Assembly: GCF_009831655.1 (NCBI RefSeq)
Contig: NZ_WRPA01000019.1
Location: 1 to 64,000 of the forward strand
Length of the DNA stretch: 64,000 bases
Reading direction: 5' to 3'
DNA from: Shewanella insulae
GTDB lineage: Bacteria > Pseudomonadota > Gammaproteobacteria > Enterobacterales > Shewanellaceae
The position numbers were made by a program, and so were the translations under genes. The notes below the pieces were generated by a model. That model was given only the letters and a program-made list of their open reading frames with translations, searched no databases and was not told the origin of the DNA. Of the stretch, positions 14,864 through 22,617 are shown one piece after another. The number at the start of each line of letters is the position of its first letter. The first letter of the stretch is position 1.

Positions 14864-16562
14864 GCTGCGCCTCCGAGATATTCAAGGGTTTCTGCTCGGC
14901 GAAGCGGATCACCCCCTTGTCGTCAACGGAGCGGTCGAATACCACATAGTAGGCGCTCATCAGCGGCAGGCCCAATATGGATTGATCCGGCCAGTTGGGG
15001 AGCTGCGACAACAGCTTGAAACAGGCCTTGCCCTGAGTCGGCGTATTGATCTGCCAATAGTGCTTTGGCGTGACGCGGATGGCGATGGGCTCGCATCCTG
15101 GTGGGCAGTCGGGAGCGTCACAGGTGGGCGCCGCGTCATGTTCGTTTCGCGGGCCGACAAAATAGAAGGTGAGATCAGGCCAGAGTTCCAGCTGCAGATC
15201 TGCCATGTCGATCCCCGTCTGTTGAAAGGCGATATCCTTGAAGGGGGCTATCTGCTCTATGAAATGTGGATTTATGGCTTCGAGGGTCTGGGTCAGCGCA
15301 TCGAACAGGTGGCGGGTAAGCACGATAGCCGAGGCTCCCGTGTCTATGATGGCATTGCTCTGGCCCCTCATGGTATCGCAGATGTGAACCCCATGGGTGT
15401 GCAGGTGCTGGCCGTCTGGGCAGAGTGCGCTAGTGTCTGATAGTGAATCATCTAGCTGAGCCGTATCTGATTTAGTTTCTGCTGCCTGCTCCTCTAGTCC
15501 TTGCTCTCCTTGCTCTTCTATGGACTGGGTCAGCAGGCTGGGGATCATCTCATTATCGCCGATACTCATCCCCACCAGATTGACGTTGTAATACTTGTTT
15601 TCGATCACGGCTATGGTCTTAAACTCGCCCCGGTACAGCTCGGTATGCTCCTCGCCGCCACCTAAGATTAACCAGCCCTGGTTGAGGGGATCCTGGCCGA
15701 GGAAGGCGAACTCGTTGGCGGTGTTGGGCGTAAGCACCTCCTGGCTCGCCACGTGTATGCTGGAGCGGCGGGCAAAGAAGGCAAATTTATTGGGGGTCAG
15801 GCCATGACTGGTCAAGTTGCTAAAGTAGGGCGGTAGAGCATTGGTGGGCTGGGTGCGCAGGAAGCGCTTAAACTGGCGCAGATCCTCGCTGTTGAAACTC
15901 GTTTCGGTCGCCTGATGCCACTGCGCTCCTGTGTCTTGCGTGGCAGAAGAATTGCCGCTTGTCTGCACCATGGAGAAGTCCCGATTGGCCTCGGTGAGTA
16001 TGGCGTCTGTAAGTATGGGGTGATAGTGCTGGCTGCACAGGTGGATCTCCTCGTCGAAGGGCCAGGGATGGGTGAGCGCCGGGGCTATGCCATAGTGATT
16101 AAAATAGTCTTTGAGATCATAGACCTTGTTGAGGCCATCATAGGCAAGCCCAAGTATACCGTCGGCATCGGCAAAGCTGGTCTCCTGGGCGAGCGATGAC
16201 ACCACTGCCACCGGACATTGTTCCAGCACAATCGGATGATGGGCGTGGGGAACGTGGTCATCATGGAGGTCGAAATCTATCGCGTCTTCACGAATACCCA
16301 CCCGGGTGTAGACCACGGGCCCATCCCAGCCACCTATGCCGTAGAGCACCTCTTGGGCGAAGCTGGTGGGGGTGAGGGCACTGTCGCGCTCCTCGACATA
16401 GTCGCTGCCGGATACGACCAGGGTGCTGCTGCCGGTATCTAAGATCAGGTTCAGCGGGTGCTTCTCGGCGCCAATTCTTAACTGGGCACTGTAGCCACCT
16501 TTGGCATACACATTGACGAGGGGGACTTTGAGGGTGCGGGGGGCATTGGCGGTTGAACTCAT
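14853..16562 (-). CDS. Pepsin-like aspartic peptidase (shewasin type)
   Basis: A 569-residue bilobal aspartic protease of family A1. Both catalytic motifs are present: LILDTGSSTLVV (D42) and AIIDTGASAIVL (D407). The first lobe has the expected flap region around VLYGIGGWDGPVV, and QSILGLPLMSAYYVVFDR near the C-terminus matches the A1 signature. There is no signal peptide or propeptide, as for shewasin A from S. amazonensis, which is a cytoplasmic active pepsin homologue. It is longer than eukaryotic pepsin because of inserts, including an acidic Glu/Gln/Ser-rich stretch around residues 350-380. First gene of the run leading into GNAT and the borosin genes. The natural substrate is unknown. 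Confidence 0.92.
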   Translation of the reverse strand: MSSTANAPRTLKVPLVNVYAKGGYSAQLRIGAEKHPLNLILDTGSSTLVVSGSDYVEERDSALTPTSFAQEVLYGIGGWDGPVVYTRVGIREDAIDFDLHDDHVPHAHHPIVLEQCPVAVVSSLAQETSFADADGILGLAYDGLNKVYDLKDYFNHYGIAPALTHPWPFDEEIHLCSQHYHPILTDAILTEANRDFSMVQTSGNSSATQDTGAQWHQATETSFNSEDLRQFKRFLRTQPTNALPPYFSNLTSHGLTPNKFAFFARRSSIHVASQEVLTPNTANEFAFLGQDPLNQGWLILGGGEEHTELYRGEFKTIAVIENKYYNVNLVGMSIGDNEMIPSLLTQSIEEQGEQGLEEQAAETKSDTAQLDDSLSDTSALCPDGQHLHTHGVHICDTMRGQSNAIIDTGASAIVLTRHLFDALTQTLEAINPHFIEQIAPFKDIAFQQTGIDMADLQLELWPDLTFYFVGPRNEHDAAPTCDAPDCPPGCEPIAIRVTPKHYWQINTPTQGKACFKLLSQLPNWPDQSILGLPLMSAYYVVFDRSVDDKGVIRFAEQKPLNISEAQHAR

Positions 16563-16776
16563 CGATGACCTTTTGGGCTAAGGGAATTCGTTTAGTTTTT
16601 ATAATAAGTCAATGTTTTACCACTATCAGTAGTGAGTGATCAATCTAAGGTAAACCTATGGCGAGCGTTGAGGGAAAGGCGCCGGATGTCAACGCAGGTG
16701 AGTCACATGACTTATGGGTAGTAGCAGAAAAAGAGCAACGCGGCCCCTTTTCACTTTTCGGATTGTGCACCTGGCC

Positions 16777-18018
16777 TTAGCCGGCGGTGATCCGAATTCT
16801 TTCGAGCTCCGCCTTAGGCGCCGACATCATAAAATCCAGCTGAACCTTGGCCTGACTGACCCCCTTGTCTGAGGCTTCATAGCGCCATTGACTCAGTGCC
16901 TTGACCGCTTCTGCGTCAAATACGTCGGCTGGAGAGGACTCGATGACAGAGACGTTGCTGACCTTGCCCTGCTTGTCGATGTCAAACTGTAGCTGTACAT
17001 AACCTTCAATACTCTGCTTAGCGGCCTCGGTTGGATAACCAGGCTCGATACGCATGACTGGACTAGGTGCTTTTACCTCATCATGATGTTTACCGCCCGC
17101 AACGGCGCTTTGGTTGATTAAGGCGCCAGACAGGCCCATTGTGAGTGCCAGGCCTAGCATGGCGAGGGGGCGCTTGGTGTGTGATTTCTTTAGTTGCATG
17201 ATCCGCTCCTTGAGGATGGTCTTGTTTCCATAGTGAGTGTGTAGCATGCCCAGTTGGGCTTGCTGGGAGTAGGCCAATAGCGTTTGGCTATAGGCAATTC
17301 TTTGTTGTTTATCCATTTTTTGAGTCACCTCTGCATCACAGGCGATCTCCTGATCGTCACGAAAGCGGCGATAGGCCAGCCAGCAAACTGGGTTGAACCA
17401 GAACAGCGACGCCAGCAGGTAGCCAAAGAGGTTGGCCGCAATATCGTGACGGCTGAGATGTTTAAGCTCATGGCTGAGTACGGCCGTCTGCTGGCTAGGG
17501 GATAGCTGCTCGAAAGTCATGGGCACTAAGATCACGGGCCTGAGCAGTCCGGCCAGCATGGGGGAATCTATGTCGGGATGGCGTTTGATCACCATAGAAG
17601 GTTCGCGTCTAGTCAGAGATAGTGGGCACTGGATCGATGCATGCGGCAGTTCGATATCTTCGGCGCGATTGCTAAGGCGTTTGAGTAAAATCGCCTGATA
17701 GAGGAGGGCGGCCAGGAGTGTCAGGCTGCCCAGCATCCAGATGCCAGCCAAGATCATTTTCAGTGTGGGATTATCGCCCTGGAATAACAGTTCGCCAGCG
17801 AGGACGCGGTAGTGCTGCAGCTGTTCCAGTGAGGGGCTGTCCAGCCTGGCCGGTGCAAGTTGGCCCAGCACAGTCCCCGCCAGCACTAAGGGGACGGAAA
17901 CCCAGAGTGTGTAGATGTTGTGGGCCCCCAGGCGTGCTTGTAGCGGTCTGTGTAGTAACAAGATGGCGGCGCACAGCAGGGTTAGCGGCAGCATCACATT
18001 GATGACTAGAGAGATCAT
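16777..18018 (-). CDS. M56-family (BlaR1-like) membrane metallopeptidase with C-terminal TonB domain
   Basis: A 413-residue inner-membrane protein. N-terminal membrane helices flank the zinc motif HELKHLSRHD (H183, E184, H187), and RRFRDDQEIACDAEV supplies the third-ligand region. After another membrane segment (PLAMLGLALTMGLSGALI) comes a periplasmic TonB_C domain (EPGYPTEAAKQSIEGYVQLQF to DAEAVKALSQWRYEA). The start at 18018 is preferred over 18039 because AGGAG precedes it and it overlaps the BlaI stop as ATGA. In BlaR1/MecR1 systems the peptidase relays an envelope signal that inactivates the BlaI-type repressor; here the beta-lactam sensor domain is replaced by TonB_C, so the signal is different and unknown. 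Confidence 0.9.
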   Translation of the reverse strand: MISLVINVMLPLTLLCAAILLLHRPLQARLGAHNIYTLWVSVPLVLAGTVLGQLAPARLDSPSLEQLQHYRVLAGELLFQGDNPTLKMILAGIWMLGSLTLLAALLYQAILLKRLSNRAEDIELPHASIQCPLSLTRREPSMVIKRHPDIDSPMLAGLLRPVILVPMTFEQLSPSQQTAVLSHELKHLSRHDIAANLFGYLLASLFWFNPVCWLAYRRFRDDQEIACDAEVTQKMDKQQRIAYSQTLLAYSQQAQLGMLHTHYGNKTILKERIMQLKKSHTKRPLAMLGLALTMGLSGALINQSAVAGGKHHDEVKAPSPVMRIEPGYPTEAAKQSIEGYVQLQFDIDKQGKVSNVSVIESSPADVFDAEAVKALSQWRYEASDKGVSQAKVQLDFMMSAPKAELERIRITAG

Positions 18019-18392
18019 GAGGATTGCTCCTCTTCCCAATTGTCGATCAAGGCCTTAAGTTCGGCGATATCTTCGGGGCTTAGCTGTTTCTGCTTGGCAA
18101 AGCCTGCCACCAGGGGAGCGACCTTGCCGGCGAATACCCGCTCGACGAAGGATTGGCTCTCCTTGAGTTGATACTCGCTCTGATCGATTAGCGGGTAGTA
18201 GCGATAGGCTCTGCCTTCCTTCTCATAGCCCAGGGCCTGTTTCTTCACCAGACGGTTGAGCAGTGTCTTCACGGTTTTTTCGTGCATTCCCTGGCTGCTG
18301 GCCAGTGCCTCTACCACTTCGTTGGCGCCCAGGGGGGCGTCTTGCCAGAGTATATTGAGTACCGACAGCTCGGCGTTGCTAATCTCTTTCAT
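18015..18392 (-). CDS. BlaI/MecI/CopY-family transcriptional repressor
   Basis: A 125-residue penicillinase-repressor-family protein. Winged helix: ISNAELSVLNILWQDAPLGA, then GMHEKTVKTLLNRLVKKQALGYEKEGRAYRY, followed by a C-terminal dimerisation helix region (ESQSFVERVFAGKVAPLVAGF). It should bind dyad operators upstream of its own gene (18411-18426 and 18436-18451) and be inactivated through the co-transcribed M56 peptidase. First gene of a two-gene operon with an ATGA overlap. No beta-lactamase gene is adjacent; the serine-hydrolase gene at 51.4 kb is distant. Confidence 0.95.
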   Translation of the reverse strand: MKEISNAELSVLNILWQDAPLGANEVVEALASSQGMHEKTVKTLLNRLVKKQALGYEKEGRAYRYYPLIDQSEYQLKESQSFVERVFAGKVAPLVAGFAKQKQLSPEDIAELKALIDNWEEEQSS

Positions 18393-18410
18393 GATGGGAC
18401 CGTTTTCTAC

Positions 18411-18451
18411 GATTACGTTTGTAATTTTTAATTAAGATTACACTTGTAATC
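18411..18451. promoter_or_regulatory. Two BlaI-type operators
   Basis: GATTACGTTTGTAATT (18411-18426) and GATTACACTTGTAATC (18436-18451) both match a GATTAC-N4-GTAATC dyad, the second perfectly. Starts are 25 bp apart. They lie 19-59 bp upstream of the repressor start, as expected for autoregulation. Confidence 0.85.
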
Positions 18452-18552
18452 AAAAGCGTCAAGGAGTTTTTCAGTCTTAATTTTTGTAAATCATCCGCTC
18501 CCTTACCGTGACTTTGTAGTAATATCTGCCGGAGATCGCTCTGGAGGAGTGA

Positions 18553-18627
18553 TTGACACTGGAAATAGCGCTAATTGCTATCGGTTTGTTGGCTATTTAT
18601 GTGCTGCAGTATTACAGGATGAGGTAG
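18553..18627 (+). CDS. Possible 24-residue membrane microprotein
   Basis: A TTG-initiated ORF whose product (MTLEIALIAIGLLAIYVLQY, then YRMR) would be a single hydrophobic helix with basic end. GGAGG lies 5 nt before the TTG, the best ribosome-binding site in the neighbourhood. It ends 5 nt before the next gene. Another frame through the same DNA can be read from GTG 18549, but GGAGGA would then abut the start. Evidence is only the Shine-Dalgarno sequence and hydrophobicity. Confidence 0.35.
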   Translation: MTLEIALIAIGLLAIYVLQYYRMR

Positions 18628-18632
18628 ATAAA

Positions 18633-19271
18633 ATGGATTTTTCACCACAGGTATTTACTCAGGCGTTGGCAAAAGGGCTGACCCTCGGCCTACTCGTGCA
18701 ACCCCTGGGCGCGACCGCCACCGAGCTGGTACAGATGTCGTCTCAGATGTCGGTGCAGACGAGTCAATTGACCATCTTCAAACATAACCTAGGACTACAC
18801 TTCCCCGCCAACTGGCGTCTCGCCTATAGCGAGCAGCATGGCGATATGTTTTCGGCCGAGTTTGTGCCCGCCCAGGAGCTGCTGGCCCATTGGTCGTCGC
18901 TCTACTGTGTACAGGGTTTTAAAGGGATGGCGGGGCGCATCAACCCCGAGGCCTTTCTCGATGGTTTCGCCGAGCAGTATAGCCATACCTGCGAGGGGGA
19001 GATGCAATACCAGAAGCTGGGGGAGAGTGAACTCGGCGGTAAGGCGAGTTATAGTGCCATGCTGACCTGTGACAAGATGCCGCAGACCCACAGAGGTGAG
19101 CCCGGCACCGAACAGCCGATGGGGGAAATAGGCCACTACACAGTCATTGCGGGTGAAGAAGATCTCTTTTTGCTGCATCAGTCGGCGCGGGGAGAGGCAC
19201 TGCTGTCGCTTTCCTCGCTAAATATTGTCCCCCCCATCGAGCGTGTTGCCGACATGACCAGCCTGCATTAA
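18633..19271 (+). CDS. Hypothetical protein
   Basis: A 212-residue protein I do not recognise. The N-terminus (MDFSPQVFTQALAKGLTLGL) is mildly hydrophobic but is not a clear signal peptide. The rest is mixed alpha/beta with LGLHFPANWRLAYSEQHGDMFSAEF and a Cys pair region (LYCVQGF, HTCEGEMQY, LTCDKMP). The overall look recalls the single-domain PsbP/DcrB-like fold, but that is only an impression. The ATG at 18633 is chosen because the in-frame upstream part (from GTG 18549) has a poorly placed ribosome-binding site and overlaps a better-supported short ORF. It is divergent from the BlaI/M56 operon. Confidence 0.6.
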   Translation: MDFSPQVFTQALAKGLTLGLLVQPLGATATELVQMSSQMSVQTSQLTIFKHNLGLHFPANWRLAYSEQHGDMFSAEFVPAQELLAHWSSLYCVQGFKGMAGRINPEAFLDGFAEQYSHTCEGEMQYQKLGESELGGKASYSAMLTCDKMPQTHRGEPGTEQPMGEIGHYTVIAGEEDLFLLHQSARGEALLSLSSLNIVPPIERVADMTSLH

Positions 19272-19413
19272 TGCAGACTCTTCTGGTGATGGCGTCTAAT
19301 CAAGGCTGGGTGTTAAAGGGGTAAGCAGTTCGCGTCTGTGCGTCAAACGAGATTGTCATTAAATTTAAATTATATTTTTGAAAGTATTGATATATTATGT
19401 TGCTTATCCAAAA

Positions 19414-19434
19414 GGGGGCTTAGGAAAAGCCCCC
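19414..19434. other. Strong hairpin upstream of the DUF805 gene
   Basis: GGGGGCTT/AAGCCCCC, an 8-bp perfect stem with a 5-nt loop, 48 bp before the DUF805 start. It could end read-through from the upstream gene or be a leader structure; there is no clear T-run after it (TATTTATT). Confidence 0.45.
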
Positions 19435-19481
19435 TATTTATTGGAGCTTTTCAGTTCATTTACGTAAACAAAGGGAACTAT

Positions 19482-19832
19482 ATGGAATATTTTATTGGTG
19501 CGTTGAAGAAGTTTGCTGATTTCACAGGTCGTGCACGTCGCAAAGAATTTTGGATGTTTACCCTGTTCTACATCATCTTCTACGCGGTAACGGCTACCAT
19601 AGATGTGGTGACTGGCCTGTATATGTTGAGCACAATCTTTGCCTTGGTGATGTTTATCCCAACTATCTCCATCTCGGCCAGACGTCTACACGACACGGGT
19701 CGTTCGGGCTGGTGGCAGTTGATCGGCCTGGTCCCACTGATAGGCGCCATAGTGTTGCTTATCTTCTATGTGCAAGACAGCGTGGAAGGCAACGAATATG
19801 GTGAAAATCCTAAGGCATTGGCCGAGGCGTAA
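19482..19832 (+). CDS. DUF805 family inner-membrane protein
   Basis: A 116-residue membrane protein of the DUF805 (YhaH/YhaI) family. Signature: FADFTGRARRKEFWMFTLFY near the N-terminus, ISARRLHDTGRSGWWQLIGL in the second half, and NEYGENPK at the end. Two to three hydrophobic segments (around residues 25-70 and 85-105) predict an integral protein. The start at 19482 has AAGGGAA 6 nt upstream and begins exactly where the family does; the frame upstream is open but AT-rich and unlike protein. The function of the family is not known. Monocistronic with a terminator. Confidence 0.93.
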   Translation: MEYFIGALKKFADFTGRARRKEFWMFTLFYIIFYAVTATIDVVTGLYMLSTIFALVMFIPTISISARRLHDTGRSGWWQLIGLVPLIGAIVLLIFYVQDSVEGNEYGENPKALAEA

Positions 19833-19851
19833 TTTTCCCCTATATGCGATG

Positions 19852-19881
19852 AAGGAGGCTTAGGCCTCCTTTGTTGTTTTT
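19852..19881 (+). terminator. Rho-independent terminator of the DUF805 gene
   Basis: AAGGAGGC/GCCTCCTT, 8-bp perfect stem with a 4-nt loop, followed by TTGTTGTTTTT, 19 nt after the stop. Confidence 0.85.
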
Positions 19882-19936
19882 AGGGAGTAATGCCGCCTTT
19901 GGGTGCAGATGCCGACTCGGGCCATCATGGGAGTAT

Positions 19937-19966
19937 TAGACATTTATACGTGTAGACGTCTATAAT
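19937..19966 (+). promoter_or_regulatory. Sigma-70 promoter overlapped by three MetJ boxes
   Basis: -35 TAGACA (19937-19942) and -10 TATAAT (19961-19966) with 18-bp spacing. The interval is tiled by three contiguous 8-mers, AGACATTT, ATACGTGT and AGACGTCT (19938-19961), matching the MetJ box AGACGTCT at 6, 6 and 8 of 8 positions. The direction and position make it the likely promoter for the btuB leader, repressible by MetJ-S-adenosylmethionine. Its link to btuB now passes through an inserted 160-bp repeat. Confidence 0.7.
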
Positions 19967-20059
19967 GCCCGCGTTCTGTCAATGGAGCAGGGAGAGAGTT
20001 TCTCCATCATGCTGCGGGTAAACCGCCGCTTGCCAAGCGACAGAGCATGACCAAATTCA

Positions 20060-20219
20060 TACCAATCACAGTAAGTAAGCGATCAGAAATAGCGTCGGAA
20101 AAACGTTTTAGAACAAGTTAGAATTTTTAGATAAGTAGTTATTCTACAATCGAAAAATCTAACGCAGTTATCGAACGTTTTAACAAGCTAGGATGATCGA
20201 CTATTTACTACGATTGGTA
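20060..20219 (+). repeat. 160-bp MITE-like repeat, copy 1
   Basis: Begins TACCAATC and ends GATTGGTA, so the ends are inverted repeats bounded by TA on each side. The same 160-bp element occurs at 34192-34351 and 46511-46670 in the opposite orientation, with shared internal blocks such as AGATAAGTAGTTATTCTACA. It sits between the MetJ-box promoter and the cobalamin riboswitch. It encodes no transposase; the TA ends suggest mobilisation by an IS630/Tc1-type transposase elsewhere (inference). Confidence 0.8.
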
Positions 20220-20224
20220 TTAGT

Positions 20225-20425
20225 CAACCTTATGTGGTGCCTGTGGCGCGAGACGACACGGGATAATCGGGAAGCCAGTGAGAATCTGGCACTGCCCCCG
20301 CAACGGTGATAGGTGAGAGCTGGGTGCGCCATGACTTTAACATCATGGTGTTAAAAAAATCTATGCTCGTCGTTTAAACCCTTTGTTTAGACTTAACCTC
20401 AGTCCGGAGACCGGCCCTTAAGGTG
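20225..20425 (+). ncRNA. Cobalamin (B12) riboswitch
   Basis: Conserved aptamer parts occur in order: GGGAAGCCAGTGAGAATCTG, then GCACTGCCCCCGCAACGGTGA (the B12-box region, with CCCGCAACGGTGA near 20297-20309), and the closing AGTCCGGAGACCGGCC at 20401-20416. A variable arm of about 80 nt separates the last two. The end points are approximate. Downstream, GAGATTTCG and CGAAAT inverted segments (20430-20458) may form the expression platform before the btuB ribosome-binding site. It should lower btuB expression when adenosylcobalamin is abundant. Confidence 0.95.
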
Positions 20426-20532
20426 ATTTTGAGATTTCGGCGGGCAGATCTCGAAATGCGACCTTGGCGGTTTGATGGACAGCGCCCAGTCGTGACGCCT
20501 TGCCCTGTTTCCCTTTTAGGAGTTAAAGGAAA

Positions 20533-22503
20533 ATGGGTACACAACCTAGTAAAATTGCGCTACTGCTTGGCGCCTGTCTGGCCGGGAGCTTTCCTGCCTT
20601 AGCGGAAAGTTCGGGCACCCCAGGACCTGTGGATGAAACCATCACGGTTATCGGCCGCACCGAAAACACCCCTATCAATATCGCGGCTAACGTCAATGTG
20701 ATCGACGCCGCCGCCATCGAGCTCAGCGGTGCCACCAACCTCACCGAGTTGCTGCGCGGACAGAGCGGCATTCAGGTGTCAGATTCAAACTCGGGGGCCG
20801 TGTTTGCCATGCGTGGCTTCGGTGCCAGTCAGGCGGTCAACAACACCTTGATCCTGATCGATGGTCGTCGCCTCAATAACATCGATATCGCCGCGCCAAG
20901 CATCGGCGCCATCGGGCTCAATCAGGTGGAGCGAGTCGAGATCCTCTCAGGCAGCGCCGGTGTGCTCTATGGAGACCAGGCAGTTGGCGGGGTGATTAAC
21001 ATTATCACCAAGGCGCCGAAAGATAACGGCGGCAGCCTGCAGCTCTCCGGCGGCAGCTTCGACACCTTTGAGGCCAAGGCCGAGGGCTCAGTCGCCATCA
21101 ACGACAACTGGCGCCTCTATGGCGCAGCCAACCATCTCAAGAGCGACAACTATCGCGATCATAACGCCAGCAAGACCAGCTCAGTGCTGGGACGCCTGCA
21201 GTATGACGATGAGGCGCAGCAGTTTTTCGCCGAGGCGAGTCACTATGACAACTACCGCGAGCTTGCAGCTGCGCTGAATGATGATCAACTCAAGGAAAAC
21301 CCAAGACAAATGGGTGATCTGAAGCAGGGCGATCTCTTTATCGATGCCTACCTCCATGAGATGACCACGGCGGCCCGCACCGGCTATCAGCGCCAGCTGA
21401 ATGAGGCCTGGGCACTGGGCGCCGACCTTAACTACAGCGATACCCTGACAACCGGGCTCAGCACCTGGAACACAAGCCGCCGCGATACCCGCTCCCTGCT
21501 GGAGTTTAAGCCCAAGGCTGTGGCTAACATCAAGACGGATAACGGCGAGCTTAAGCTGGTGACCGGCCTGGATCTCAGTCGCGGCGAGGCGACATTTAGC
21601 AATCGCAGCAATGTGCAGAAGCTGGCCAGCGCCTATCTGCAGGCGACCGTGCCCCTCACCGAGAGCTTCAGCTATGTGGTGGGTGGTCGTTACGCCGAGG
21701 TGACAGATGAGCTGGTGGACGCCAGTGCCTATCCAAATGGGATCGATCTGGATCAGGATGCCCATGCCTTCGAGCTTGGCCTTAACTATCGCCCGAGCCA
21801 GCAACATAGATTCTACCTGCGGGCCGACGACAACTTCCGTTTCGCCAAGGTGGACGAGCAGGCCTATACCCCGGCTAGCATTCAGGGGCTCAAGCCGCAG
21901 ACGGGGCGCAGTTACGAGGCGGGCTGGGATCTGCTGCTCGAGCGCAATAGCCTGCGCCTGAGTGCCTATCGTTTGGATCTCGAAGATGAGATCGTCTTCG
22001 ACCCCAGCGCCGAGACGCCTGTCGGTGGCAGTTTCCCCGGCGCTAACGTGAACGCCGATGCCTCACGCCGTTATGGGGTGAGCGCAGACTGGGACTGGCA
22101 GGCGACTCAGGATCTGCTGCTTGGGCTTGAGTACAACTACATAGACGCCGAGTTTACCGAAGGGCTGAACGAGGGTAAGGCGCTCTCCTGGGTGGCCAAG
22201 AACACAGGTCGTGGCTATGTCAGTTACGATGTTTATGAACATCTGCAGCTCTTCGCCGAGGCGGTCTACACAGGTGAACGTTACATAGAGGGCGACAATG
22301 CCAACCTGGGTGATAAGCTCGATGCCTATACCCTGGCGAACATCGCCATCAACTATAGCCGCGATGCCTGGCTGGCCAGCCTGCGGGTCGACAACCTGCT
22401 GGACAAGGAGTATGTCAGCTCAGGGTATTTCAGTATTTATGGTAATGGCTACTACCCTGGTTCGGGTCGGGCACTGCGCCTGACCGCCAGCTATCGCTTC
22501 TAA
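20533..22503 (+). CDS. btuB: TonB-dependent vitamin B12 receptor BtuB
   Basis: A 656-residue outer-membrane receptor. It has a signal peptide (KIALLLGACLAGSFPALAES), a TonB box DETITVIG around residue 35, a plug domain (NLTELLRGQSGIQVSDSNSG, MRGFGASQAVNNTLILIDGR, RVEILSGSAGVLYGDQAVGG) and a 22-strand-type barrel ending in LRLTASYRF with terminal Phe. The B12 specificity is inferred mainly from the cobalamin riboswitch directly upstream, with size and plug sequence compatible with BtuB. Good ribosome-binding site (AGGAGTTAAAGGA). A terminator follows; no BtuCDF genes are in the window. Confidence 0.9.
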   Translation: MGTQPSKIALLLGACLAGSFPALAESSGTPGPVDETITVIGRTENTPINIAANVNVIDAAAIELSGATNLTELLRGQSGIQVSDSNSGAVFAMRGFGASQAVNNTLILIDGRRLNNIDIAAPSIGAIGLNQVERVEILSGSAGVLYGDQAVGGVINIITKAPKDNGGSLQLSGGSFDTFEAKAEGSVAINDNWRLYGAANHLKSDNYRDHNASKTSSVLGRLQYDDEAQQFFAEASHYDNYRELAAALNDDQLKENPRQMGDLKQGDLFIDAYLHEMTTAARTGYQRQLNEAWALGADLNYSDTLTTGLSTWNTSRRDTRSLLEFKPKAVANIKTDNGELKLVTGLDLSRGEATFSNRSNVQKLASAYLQATVPLTESFSYVVGGRYAEVTDELVDASAYPNGIDLDQDAHAFELGLNYRPSQQHRFYLRADDNFRFAKVDEQAYTPASIQGLKPQTGRSYEAGWDLLLERNSLRLSAYRLDLEDEIVFDPSAETPVGGSFPGANVNADASRRYGVSADWDWQATQDLLLGLEYNYIDAEFTEGLNEGKALSWVAKNTGRGYVSYDVYEHLQLFAEAVYTGERYIEGDNANLGDKLDAYTLANIAINYSRDAWLASLRVDNLLDKEYVSSGYFSIYGNGYYPGSGRALRLTASYRF

Positions 22504-22519
22504 AGTGTTTTAGCCTTAG

Positions 22520-22546
22520 AGCCAGTCAGATCTGACTGGCTTTTTT
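22520..22546 (+). terminator. Rho-independent terminator of btuB
   Basis: AGCCAGTCAGA/TCTGACTGGCT perfect palindrome followed by TTTTT, 17 nt after the btuB stop. Confidence 0.9.
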
Positions 22547-22587
22547 ATTGCCTGCTGTTCATCATGGAACCAGGATATTTTTAGTGA

Positions 22588-22606
22588 TACCAATCATAGT
22601 GAGTAT
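22588..22606. repeat. Possible remnant end of the 160-bp repeat
   Basis: TACCAATCATAGTGAGTAT matches the terminal 18-19 bp of the 160-bp element (compare TACCAATCACAGTGAGTA in copy 2) and then diverges. It lies just before the SGNH hydrolase gene and may be a decayed solo end. Confidence 0.35.
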
Positions 22607-22617
22607 GAGGGTAAAGG

